A stretch of 64,000 nt of DNA from Acanthococcus lagerstroemiae (lineage: Eukaryota; Arthropoda; Insecta; Hemiptera; Eriococcidae), in contig CM063109.1 of assembly GCA_031841125.1 (NCBI GenBank), forward strand, positions 9,896,321-9,960,320. The letters are read 5' to 3'. The notes under the pieces are model-generated. The model worked only from the letters and a program-made list of their open reading frames with translations, ran no database searches and was not told the DNA's origin. The first letter of the stretch is position 1. The number at the start of each line of letters is the position of its first letter. Shown piece by piece: positions 1 to 10,400 of the stretch. The position numbers and the translations under genes were made by a program.

Positions 1-1
1 A

Positions 2-2953
2 CGAGTGTAAACACTCATACCAAGCCCGCGAGCTTCCACGGAGCCCGTAGAGTGCTTTCTTGAGTTTGTAGACTTTTCCGTCCCCTGCGGTGTATCCTTT
101 GGGCTGCGCTACATACACCTCGCCCTCCACCTGTCCATTCAGGAACGCGGCATCGACATCCATTTGGTGCACGAACCATTTCCGCTTGCATGCAACTGAC
201 AGCACAGTCCTCAAAGTTCCCAGGCTGGCTACTGGCGAGTAATTTTCCTCGTTTTCTTCCACAGGTTGACGGAAGCCAACTGCTACTAGTCTCGCTTTGA
301 ATTTCCCATTTGACTTGACGGTGTAGCGCCATTTGACAGGTATGATTCTTGCTTTTTCCGGCGGGACAACCAGTTCCCAAGTGTCGTATTTCTTCATGTT
401 CTGCATTTCCTCGTCCATGGATGTAGACCAATTGGCAGCATTTTCCCCTGCGGTGGCTTCTTCGTATGTTTCTGGTGCGTAGATTCTCGTACATCTTGCT
501 TCGATGACGTAGTCTTCAAATCGGGCTGGAATCTTCTTTGATCTGACTGGTCTTGATGGCCCCTGGTTTTCCCCTGAGTCTTTGTCGTCGCTTGCTATTT
601 CCGCGTTTTCCGACGTCAGTTCACTTCCGGGTTCATTCAATTGTCTACAGGCGCCATTTTCCTCCCCAACACTGTCTTCTTTACCGCTCGAGTCGTTTCC
701 GAAGTTGAAATTCTGATTTTCCTCTTCCTTCGTTCGATCTACAAATTCTTCTGCGGCTAGACGGATATAAGGAGTTTCCTTAACGTAGTTACCAACCAGC
801 ACTCGATATCCGCATTCAGTGTAGCCAATCAGGGTGCCTTTTTCTGCCTTTGGGTCGACCTTGTACTTCCTCTTTACGTCTGGAATTTTCGTGTATACTT
901 TGCTTCCAAGTGGTTTGAGCCTTCTAACACACGGCCTCTTCCCGAAAAATATTTCGTAAGGAGTCTTCTGGGCCTCAGTATTCGCCAAAAGTCGATTCCC
1001 CAGGTACGCTCCGGTCATGACGCATTCCGGCCAAAATTTTTTAGAAATCTTGGCATCCGCCAACAAGCATCTGGTTCTGTCCATGATAGTCCGATTGAAT
1101 CTCTCTGCTGTCCCGTTAAGTTGGTGTACATAGGCAGGTGACGGGTGGACGGTAATTCCCTTGCTTGAACAAAAATCATAAAACGCCCTATTTAGGTATT
1201 CGGTACCCCTGTCACATCTGATAAATTTCACATTACGACCAGAAATATTAGACATTGTATTGACGTAATGAATAAATTTGTCAACCACCTCAGTTTTCGA
1301 TTTAATGCAATACACACGTGCTAACCTGCTGTAATCATCAATGAAGGAAATAAAACCAATTTCGCCTTTATTACCATTTGGCGAGACAAAATTAACATCA
1401 GAATGTATTAACTCTAATATACCATTTGCGCGCTCTCTTACTTTCCGATGCGGTGGATTACACATCTTATTTTCCAGGCAAACGTTACAAGGCACCGAGC
1501 ATTTTCCCAAATTTTCCGGGAGTCCATCAACCAATTGTTTCGAACTCAATATTTCCAAGTCCGCGAGGTTTACATGGCCGAGAGCTTTGTGCCAAAATTC
1601 TGTGTCCGATTTACCTGTAAAATTACTAGGAACATTCGCAACAGCACACACAACATCGTTAAGCACAAAAGTTTCGAGTTCATAGAGTTTATTGACCTTT
1701 CCCCCCGTTGCCACTACGGCGTCCTCAGGGTTAAAAATTTTGACATAGTCACCCTCACAAAGAATGGAATAACCAGCTTTTGTTATCCTATGAAAGCTCA
1801 ACAGGTTAGCGAACATCTCTTTCGAGTAATAAACATTTTTAATATCGAGAACACTTTTCCTGCCTTCGACTACACACTTAACACGAATATTACCTATATG
1901 AGTCGCTTTTAATTTATGACCATCGGCCAACTTAACATCGACGGGTACTTTAAGTTTCATCTTACAATAAAAATAAGAGTCATCATTAACGATGTGGTCG
2001 GTACAACCACTGTCAATTATCCACAACAGACGAAGAAGTCCGTCCGCACGTTCCTTTCCACGTTTACCCTTGACAACCTCCGAAGCTAATACACTGACCA
2101 GCAACGTACTGATCTCGTAATTTTCGCTGTTCTCTGCAACTTCCGCGAGATTCGAAGCGACTCTGCTATTCGGGTAACGATTTCCACCATTGCGGTTTTG
2201 ATTTCCTTGTCGATTTCCGGAACCATTCCCGTTCGACGAATTAACCTGGCCCAGCTTCACTCTGCAATCTTTGCGGAAATGGCCGGGCTTATGACAACGG
2301 TGACAGGTGTACGATGGCGGCGGTTTTCCGGCGCTACGCGAAACATTGACTTTCATAGCAGCCGTTTCGACGGGTGATGATTCCTGTGCGTCATTCGATC
2401 TACAATGGTCGAACAGCACCTTTCCCCTGACATAGTCGACCGTGCGTTGACCTTCTGGCATAGCGTCGAGTACGTCGATGATATGGTTATACTTTTCCGG
2501 TAGGATCATGAGAAGGTAGTGGAGCTTTTCCGTAGGCGTAACAATTTCCCCTGCGTCCTTCAGCGCATTGACGTGACGCTCGAACTTATTAAAAAACTCC
2601 TGAGCGTCCTCGCCTTCCGTAAAACGTAAATTGAGCAACTGCTTTTTCGCCAAGATGCGCATAAGGAGTGTTTTTCGCAGGTAAACCGAGTCAAGTATAT
2701 CCAACATACCTTTCGCAGTGTTTTCGTGAGCGATTTCATCAAGAACCTTGTCCGTTACCGCGTCGACCAACGTGCTGCGGACCTTAATATCCAGCTTATT
2801 CCAACGTGCCGCGGCGTCACTATCTGCAGGTTTCGGTCCCGTGAGCGCCTCGCTCCATTCCTTCCGTTCGATGAATAGCGTGAACCGGAGTCGGAATTTA
2901 GAGTAATCCGTTCCGTCGAACCTTTTAGTGTTCCAGTTATCGTTCGAAGCCAT
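2..2953 (-). CDS. Copia (Ty1/copia) gag-pol polyprotein, C-terminus beyond window
   Basis: This is the polyprotein of a Copia LTR retrotransposon. From the ATG at 2953 the frame has no stop through to the window edge (984 codons). In order I see a gag region, a CCHC zinc knuckle (CHRCHKPGHFRKDC, about residue 214), an aspartic protease motif (WIIDSGCTDH, about 312), an integrase with an HHCC zinc finger (FWHKALGH ... CNVCLENK, about 454-491), the catalytic triad D (HSD, about 515), D (RCDRGTEY, about 578) and E (TAERFNR, about 616), and then the start of reverse transcriptase (MDVDAAFLNG about 933, YGLRGSSRAWY about 975). The YVDD box and RNase H must lie left of base 1. The protease-integrase-RT order is diagnostic of Copia. 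The absence of any stop or frameshift over almost 3 kb suggests a recent insertion. The start was chosen because this is the first ATG downstream of the LTR-like region and gives a typical Copia gag N-terminus. Confidence 0.95.
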   Translation of the reverse strand, partial: MASNDNWNTKRFDGTDYSKFRLRFTLFIERKEWSEALTGPKPADSDAAARWNKLDIKVRSTLVDAVTDKVLDEIAHENTAKGMLDILDSVYLRKTLLMRILAKKQLLNLRFTEGEDAQEFFNKFERHVNALKDAGEIVTPTEKLHYLLMILPEKYNHIIDVLDAMPEGQRTVDYVRGKVLFDHCRSNDAQESSPVETAAMKVNVSRSAGKPPPSYTCHRCHKPGHFRKDCRVKLGQVNSSNGNGSGNRQGNQNRNGGNRYPNSRVASNLAEVAENSENYEISTLLVSVLASEVVKGKRGKERADGLLRLLWIIDSGCTDHIVNDDSYFYCKMKLKVPVDVKLADGHKLKATHIGNIRVKCVVEGRKSVLDIKNVYYSKEMFANLLSFHRITKAGYSILCEGDYVKIFNPEDAVVATGGKVNKLYELETFVLNDVVCAVANVPSNFTGKSDTEFWHKALGHVNLADLEILSSKQLVDGLPENLGKCSVPCNVCLENKMCNPPHRKVRERANGILELIHSDVNFVSPNGNKGEIGFISFIDDYSRLARVYCIKSKTEVVDKFIHYVNTMSNISGRNVKFIRCDRGTEYLNRAFYDFCSSKGITVHPSPAYVHQLNGTAERFNRTIMDRTRCLLADAKISKKFWPECVMTGAYLGNRLLANTEAQKTPYEIFFGKRPCVRRLKPLGSKVYTKIPDVKRKYKVDPKAEKGTLIGYTECGYRVLVGNYVKETPYIRLAAEEFVDRTKEEENQNFNFGNDSSGKEDSVGEENGACRQLNEPGSELTSENAEIASDDKDSGENQGPSRPVRSKKIPARFEDYVIEARCTRIYAPETYEEATAGENAANWSTSMDEEMQNMKKYDTWELVVPPEKARIIPVKWRYTVKSNGKFKARLVAVGFRQPVEENEENYSPVASLGTLRTVLSVACKRKWFVHQMDVDAAFLNGQVEGEVYVAQPKGYTAGDGKVYKLKKALYGLRGSSRAWYECLHS

Positions 2954-2974
2954 ATTCCAGCAAAAAACCGATAA

Positions 2975-3374
2975 CCCAGTCGACGTTAGAAGTATAGAAA
3001 CAAAATGATACCTCCGGCAAAGCAAAGCGTGACAATCACGCACGAACGTGCAACGATTCAAACATAACGGGCATTTCGAATAGGGCCGAAATCTTTGACG
3101 AAGAAAAAGGTTATTGCTATTAATTACAAACGGCGAACCATAGCTCAGCTACCATGTTCAAACAGCCGCAGATCGGCTCCGAAAATAATACTAACGCCAC
3201 GTATTAGCATTGAACCTTTAATACATAATTCGGTAAATTTACCCGTACAGCAGCGACACGAGATCATGAATGCACAGATAACTAATCAACCTGGACGAGC
3301 CAGGGAAAACGGTGAAGTGGGTACTGTTAGAACCAGACTTAAGAGATAAGCGGACGAAATATCTAACAGTAACA
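2975..3374 (-). repeat. probable 5' LTR and leader of the Copia element
   Basis: In element orientation this lies directly upstream of gag. It plausibly begins TGTTACTGTTAGAT (plus-strand end at 3374), the TGTTR start usual for Copia LTRs. A short inverted pair (actgttaga at 3324, tctaacagt at 3361) is present. A GGGTTATCGG-like string at about 2978-2987 could be part of the primer-binding site, since Copia elements often use an internal initiator-Met tRNA site containing GGTTAT. The inner LTR boundary is uncertain. The matching 3' LTR and the target duplication are outside the window. Confidence 0.5.
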
Positions 3375-4092
3375 CTTGCGAAAATGGGCCTATCATAGCA
3401 TAAAAGTTATAAATGGTCTGCACTTCGATATTTATGAAGAATAAATTTCATAGGAATCGCTTTTCAGTTCATCTAATGCGAACATAATAGAACTCAATTC
3501 GCAAAAAATGGTACTTGAAAAATGTGAAAATTAATTTTAAATCGAGATGAATGGTAAGAGCAAAAAGAGTTACAAAGAAAAAAGAACACTTGAGTAAAGG
3601 GAGAAAAGAATACTGCACACTCTGTTTCGTCAGGTTTCATCAATAACCCTATCATGGCCAGCAAGCCATCAGGGGGGGGGGGTACTTGATACTGTCGTGA
3701 TCTCTACTTTTGGAACCATCGAATATGGTTCCCACTTTAGCTTTCGGTGCTGCCAATTCAACTCTTTTTTTTTCATATTTTTTTGGATAATGAAATCACA
3801 CACACTGCAATCGGCGGTAACACCCAGGAACATCACTTACTAGATGACTCGAGGATTAGGGAAGCTATTTGGGTTGAAAATTAGATTATTACAGGCACGA
3901 CTCGCCACAAGAATTCCTCTCAGAAAGCACAAAGCTACAGAGGATAACTTACCCTTCTCAACCACGTCGGCTGGTTACATTAACTGTACAATTCAAAGTG
4001 TATACTCCAAATCTGAATAATATGAAGCACCCCCGTCAGATGAGCTTCTTATTTACACTATACTGAAGCCCAGTACTGATTGTCACCAAAAG

Positions 4093-4486
4093 CAGAGCCG
4101 AGACATTTGATCTGATCTGGAAAATTCTACATGATCTTTGATGATTGATGTAATCTGCTGTGATCGGCTATTTCACATGATCTGATCTGAAAATTTTTTT
4201 TTTGTACCTTAGTGATCTGGTCCGAGAACAACCTAATTTGCTTTTCTGTTCTCCTAATAATTATCTGACGGGATCTGATCTGATTTTATTTAGATAAGAT
4301 TATAAGTAGGTACATCCATATCTGAGTTTTTTGGGTTTTTTTTTTGGTTGTTTTTTTAATTTATTTGATCTACAGTTAGTTTGCTGTGACACCAATTTTT
4401 TTTTCTTCTAATAATCCAATCTTAACACGATCTGAACATTTATTTTCAAAATGTTCTGATCAGAAAAATGATCTGTTCCTGGTCCT
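4093..4486. mobile_element. candidate hAT-like MITE, GATCTG-rich
   Basis: The sequence is dense in GATCTGATCTG and its variants, like the subterminal repeats of hAT elements. The ends begin CAGAGCCGAGACA and, read inward from the other side, CAGGACCAGGAACAG. The flanks TCACCAAA and TCGCCAAT are similar, but the TSD is not convincing. Confidence 0.3.
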
Positions 4487-6920
4487 GTCGCCAATGAGAA
4501 GTCATCGTCGAGGGTTGTAGCAAATCAGATAATTCGGCCACTTTGCTATAGGTTTGTTTCGATCAACTAAAAAGCGGCCATTTTGCTAAAGCTCAGTTTC
4601 GACCAACTGAAAATTGAAATTATGGTACAGTTTTGAAAATCTGATCAATGACGTAACAAAAATATAGTTTCGGGGAACAGAACTTCCCCGTCACTCGCGA
4701 AATTTTCACGCATATACTTAAAACAGTCGGAGACCGAGTACCTAAATAGAAAAAATGTTTAATTGACGCATCGAATCCCTCCCAAGATACGAGTCTTGTT
4801 ACTCCACTACTCCACTAACCTGATCCAATTCAGAAACGTAGGATTAGCTGACTGACTACAGTCAGAATGCAATAAAACGTATAGATTTCGGTAGATACCA
4901 AATATTCCATTATAGTGGGCTCTTCTTTGTTATTAGCAATATCTATATGTACGCTGTGGCAGGAGGACGGGTGGGACACAGGGTATTTGCAGAATGTTAT
5001 AGAATACTGCCCTCTTAGAAAAAAAAAAACTTGTATTTGGTGATATTTAGTCTTTTCTAGATTAGAGCTGTACAGCGAAAATTTCCTGAGCTTCGTATGA
5101 GCGAATCTTTTCTGCCATAAGCTACTTGAAAAATTTGAAATTAGAGGATTATGGATATCTCGAGGTTATAACTTCGAAAAACTCACACTACAAACCTATA
5201 GTTTCGAAAAAGAAGAAAGGGGTTGAAATAACAGATAGCCAGGAACCCTAAAGACTATAAATTTATCTTATCTGTCTGAAACGGGATTTTAATATGGGCC
5301 TTACGAAGGGACCTAAAAGATACAAATATGTAGGACTCTTTTCCAAGACAAGAATAGACAGACACGTGTACTCAATGCTCATCAGCAATGCATTCTCTGC
5401 ATTCCGAGTCAAAGTGAGCATATTTCAACAGTAAAATTTCATCTACACAGTCCCAAATAAACGCCGTTTAAAAAATTAAAATTATTTTATTAACATCGTA
5501 CGCAAAAAATCCTTAATCTTCGATATACTAAATACACAATTTTTTCTGAAATTACATAAATACTACAAATATTACTTAAAGAAACGTAAAATGCTCGTCA
5601 GAATGTACAAATTTTTCAATGTGAATTATATACACACACGATTTTGTTGGAAAGAAAACCTAGCGTTATCTTGACTAGACACTATTATGGGTTCGTAAAT
5701 AGTAAATACTCTCCGTCATTTTGCAGTAACCAGGAACACGAGATTTTAACACATTGCATTCATAAACGTCCGGGAAGAGACGTCAACAAGCAGCTCTCTT
5801 CCCAGAATCCATCAGCAACGACAAAATTCAGTCCTACCGCAACATTATGTACAAAAACGACATAATTATTCTACTAAGAGCATTACAAATAATACGAAAC
5901 TACTTAAAAAGAAAAAAAGAAAAAAAAGGCTCGTAATGAAACAAGTGTGTTTAGAAAATAACAACGATTATTTCATAAGCCACAGCAAATTTTGAGCCAT
6001 ACGTAATTTACCCAGGCTAATAGAAGAAGAAATTTTGATAATATTATTTCTAACTCATTGTGTCGCATCTGAAGATGGCACAAAATGATCGCGGACGTGA
6101 ACGAACACGGTGGCTTGGGAGGGGGGATCGCGTTCCGATACAGAATGAATACAAAATTTTGTAGGAAACGAGTGAAAAAAACCAATATAAAACTGTTAAA
6201 AATAGAAAAAAATGGTAACAATTACCTCCTATTGTGACTAGACCCTTGACCATTTTTTCCCCAAAAATTGATAGAAATTAAAATTAAAAAAATAAAATAA
6301 ACACGCACGAACACAAACAATAAAAAGTACGCAAGTCATTACCTTAATAATACAGAAATAGTAGTAATAATGATTAGAAACGAGAGGGGGAAAAACATAT
6401 AAAAACAATACTAATTTAAAAAAAAACTTAGTAACTATGTATGAGCTCGTCTCGGTGTTTTTAAAGACATTAGGTCGGTTCGTGGGGTGTACGGTGGAAA
6501 AAATCAAATTAATCTTTGGTATCGGCAACAAACAGCCTCAAATTTTACCATGTCAATGCGACTTAGTTACTCGTGTGCACTGTGAAAGTCAAATATGATC
6601 ATCGAATAGAAAATATAGCTCAGTCGAGATTGAACCTCGTGATCTGCGCTGAAAGTTGTCAATTTCCACCGAACAACCCGCAGTAATCCACCGAAAAAAT
6701 AACGCAAGTACAGCTTAATGACCATACAAAATTAAACATAATGTTTTACGTACTGACGGAATGATCTCATCGAATTGAAATGAAAAAAAAAAACACGGTA
6801 TTGCAAGCTTACGTTAAAATTACGAACGTAGTTATTCGAACGTTGAAATACCGTCGAATAATCTAGCCAGTCTTTCAAAAATAACATTATAAATTAAAAG
6901 TACAAATTCTCTAAATTGAC

Positions 6921-6926
6921 TTTATT
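6921..6926 (-). promoter_or_regulatory. candidate poly(A) signal AATAAA for the TESK gene
   Basis: AATAAA on the minus strand about 190 bp downstream of the kinase stop codon. Another tttatt on the plus strand near 5485 could serve a longer 3' UTR. This is a motif only; no transcript evidence is available. Confidence 0.4.
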
Positions 6927-7115
6927 CATTCGTGTTCCAAATCAATACTTTTAACTGTTTCCTCGAGAAAAATTGGAAGAAAAAACAATGGAAGCATCGG
7001 CCAGATAGGCCGTTCTTTTGAAGGTATCGTTATTCACTAGATTACAAAATTAAGAAAAAAAAGTCTTTGTAGCAAACAACATAAATAAATAGTTGGAAAT
7101 GAAGAACGTAAAAAA

Positions 7116-7439
7116 CTATTTTCTATCAAAAATTGGTAATTTTGATTTGACAGCACCTTCACACACCAGCAAACGCTGGTTTGTGGACCGCTTGGACAGA
7201 ACATGCGACCCTCCGGTGAACGGTTTTTCAAACAGTTTTCTTCTCGTGTAATAATCCAGCGACGACCTGCTAATTGGTTGACCATCACTCTGAATCCAAT
7301 TTCGACGAATAGACGCGTGCAAAGTCGATTTTCGATTCGACGATTCCAGAAAGTCTAATTTATGACTTAAGGTTGACCTTCCATCGTTCACTTGTTTCCG
7401 CTCAAAATATTCTACTATTTTGCTAATATGTTGCGGTTT
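7116..7439 (-). CDS. cdi: TESK terminal exon h
   Basis: A 324-bp exon, 107 codons plus TAG. It starts [16 protein letters not shown] and ends [10 protein letters not shown]. It follows a strong acceptor (TGTTTTACTCGCAG) 96 bp after exon g and keeps phase 0. The sequence is charged and non-repetitive, unlike the Ser-rich tail before it, which suggests a conserved C-terminal motif. I do not recognise a named domain. An AATAAA lies about 190 bp downstream. Confidence 0.78.
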   Translation of the reverse strand, partial: KPQHISKIVEYFERKQVNDGRSTLSHKLDFLESSNRKSTLHASIRRNWIQSDGQPISRSSLDYYTRRKLFEKPFTGGSHVLSKRSTNQRLLVCEGAVKSKLPIFDRK

Positions 7440-10400
7440 CTGCGAGTAAAACAGAGATTCGAGTTAAGTAAACAAACGCCCTCAACTGGAGACAGATAAT
7501 AAATAACAAGGTGTGTATCGACATCGCAAACCAACCTGTTTATCGTCCCACACAGGAGCTTCACTGCTAGCCAAACTGGAAACGTCTTCTGAACTATCGG
7601 TGTACACCGAAGACGTATTGTGGTGATGATGGTGGTGGTGCAGTGTGCACGGATACCGTCCATTGAAAAATACAGGCGTCGAATTATCTTCGCTATTCGA
7701 GTCCAGGAACAGTGACGAGGCTGCTGAGGACGACGATAATGTCACAGACGAAGCCGTGTAATGATGGTGACCCACGCAAACATCCATTCCTGCCCATAAC
7801 AAAAAAATTGTATCAAAATAGTGTACCTATGACAGTAAAATAATCTACACATTCTGAAACGTAAAAAATACATTGCCTCCACCCCCATCTTGACAACTGT
7901 GACGAGTGTAATACCTCCCTTTTCTCCGAAAAGTCGGTAAAATTTAGTTTCGGTTTTGCAAACTACTGAATTTAGCCAAAAATACTGAAAATTTTCTGAA
8001 AATGCCGACTTAGATTAAAAAATGATTACGGGATTATACCCCTCCCTCCTCCCCCAACAGCGCCAGTCTTGACCGTTGTCATTTCAAAAACCTTTTCTCT
8101 TTCGTGTCTTCAGGATCTAAGCTCTCTAGCTTGGGGTCTGGTTGGCCGAGTATAACGCGTTGGTCTCGGAATCCCGAGGTCCCGGGTTCGAGTCCACGTA
8201 GCAACTCGCCAGATTTCGACCTAGGCCGGTTTTTCGGCCAGTAGGGAAGAGGGCTAACACAGCCCTAACAGCCTCCCCGACGTCTCTGGATAATGCTGGG
8301 AAGGGCGGATTCCAGGGCTCGGGTTGAGAGCAAATCAGAAATGAAGCTCTCTGGCTTATAGAGGAGAACCGATTTTACATAGTGTCAGATTCACTGCCCA
8401 TCATATTTTTCGATTTCTTCAACAGTGTAAAAATTGCCCGCCAGCTAACCACCGTAATGGTCGTCGCATTTCAAACTTACCCGGCACACAAAAATCTTCA
8501 CCCACGCTGCTGTAGAATCCCGACTCGCACGACCCTCGCCTCCTCAAATTCAACGTCGGCGTCTCGGCGACCGGCAAAAACACGGTGTTTGAGCAGTCCT
8601 CCAACGCACTGATATTGGAACTGGACGAGCAGCTCCTCAGTAAGGTGCCATAGGTAGCAGTGTCCGACAACAGCACGTCCGTCAGGCAGCCCCGTGATTT
8701 GTACAGCGGGTGCAGGAACAACGAGGAGGAGCAAATCTTTTTGTCGGCCGTCGCGTTCGCTCCGTCCGGACTACCATCTTCGACGTCTTCGTTCTTGCAC
8801 AACGAGAATCTGCTGGTTAACGACGCCCGGCGTCGTGAAAACGTCGGCGACGAGGGCAACGACGACGGCTTGTACTTCTCGCGCCGATCCGTTACTCGTC
8901 TTTCGGTTTTCGATTTGTGTTCATCTTTCAAGCGTAATGTCGCCGAAGAAGTATTGCACGACGAGGACGACGACGAAGAGGAAGACACGGACGACGTATT
9001 CGTAATCGCATTCGCTCGCCAATCCGGTTCGCTGGATTTGAACGGCGGCGCCGCCGCGTTCGCCGACGACGTTGTTTTCCGGTCGCACTTGGTAACTGCG
9101 GCTGCGTCCTCGGAAGACGGTTTGAACTTATACGCGCTGGAAGAACTTTTCCTGATATCGGACGGTTTGACGACCGGCTCGATCAGAATGGAAGAACGTT
9201 GGCTGGGTCGACACGCGGCCGGTAAACGATCGGCGGAAGACGGTTCAGCGGTGTGCGGTAACTGAGTCGCCGGTTTGGAGTCCGTGGTGTCCGTGTAGAA
9301 TGAGGGTTTACGTTCGTCGCCGCCACGGAACGGAGACGGCAGCTCGAAACAGGAGGAGAATAGATCGGTCGAGTTGGTTTGAGCGAGCACCTTCTTTACG
9401 CCCTTGAACTTCGAGAGCGAGGCGAACGGATTTGATTTGCCGGCGCTGGGCACGTAGTGCGGATCCTCGTCGTACATACTCTCACCGACGTGCTTCAACG
9501 GCGGATGGAACAGAGCGTTCTGTTGAGACACAAGATGGCAGCGAGCCTTGTCCGAAGGCGCCGTCGCTGCTGGGAACACGATCAAACCGCGATCTTCTGA
9601 TAAAGACCTCCGATGGATCACTGAAATATAAGAGAACCCGCAATTAACTGAGAACGATGCAATGAAAGCACTAGTTTGAGTTTTGAAAACACAGACGGTT
9701 GGGCTTACATTTTCGATGGCTGTTCTTGGACTCCGAAGGTAGACAAGGGGATGGCGAGGGACACGGCAGCACTTCTTCGCTTCGGGCTTCAGTCAACGTG
9801 CAACCGGTTATTGAATAGTGACCTTTGCCGGCAGGTTTGCCGATTTTCTCCTCAAGCGTTTTCACCAAATCCGCAAACGATGGTCTATTTTTGGGCTCCA
9901 GCTGTAGACAAGTGACCGAATACGTTAGAAATAGAACGAAAATGAAACCTGACATAAGTTATATATACATATAAAATAACAAACACGGGTTGGCCATTGT
10001 AATCAACCTTCTTTTCTGGAATTAAGACTTGAAACAGTGTTACCGTGTTTAATGGAATGACAAGCAGATGCAAATACCTTGAGCTTAAGGGGAACACGGA
10101 GGGACATACTAAATCATTTTAACCCTAGTGTAGCCAATAGCCATACGCGATTTCGGATTCTACCGCGCCGGTGGATGCCGAATAGACCAGTTTTGTGATG
10201 ACGTGACACAGTGTGTTACTACTCTTGGTTACAGTTAGAAGAAGTACCCGTCTTTTTTCGTGCGAACGTATTGACTCCCATAAGAAAAAAACACGGAGCA
10301 AAGATCATTATGTTACTACCTGAGAATAAGAAATTTGTTAGAAATCAGAAATTTATTAGCAAATGCTAAGAACCATCTGGATTAAAAATATATACCTTTG

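Larger units (their letters stand above)
3375..7115. other. intergenic and 3' flank, no confident gene
   Basis: AT-rich DNA between the Copia element and the kinase gene. It holds a G run near 3672, a GATCTG-rich hAT-like candidate (4093-4486), an imperfect tandem duplication of about 40 bp (about 4535-4615), and A/T-rich sequence from about 5460 to 7100 that may include the kinase 3' UTR. The open frames here are short and have no recognisable motifs. Confidence 0.6.

Noticed and set aside
15..494. Minus-strand frame of 159 codons at the left edge
   Set aside because: Out of frame with the Copia gag-pol reading frame, which carries all the conserved motifs.
1341..1912. Overlapping plus-strand frames
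   Set aside because: Antisense to the Copia integrase region.
3095..3349. Plus-strand frame of 84 codons
   Set aside because: Lies within the probable LTR of the Copia element and shows no motif.
7482..7535. Read-through end of TESK at 7482 instead of splicing at 7536
   Set aside because: The spliced alternative keeps phase with a strong acceptor and adds 107 open codons. Retained as a possible isoform because the donor is weak.
8140..8200. tRNA gene
   Set aside because: The tRNA-like head is followed by a SINE body, is flanked by target duplications and has a second copy at 12.6 kb, so it is a SINE promoter rather than a tRNA gene.
8660..9265. Plus-strand open frame of 201 codons
   Set aside because: It is exactly antisense to the GC-rich TESK tail exon and has acidic low-complexity composition, the mirror of the Ser/Arg-rich tail.
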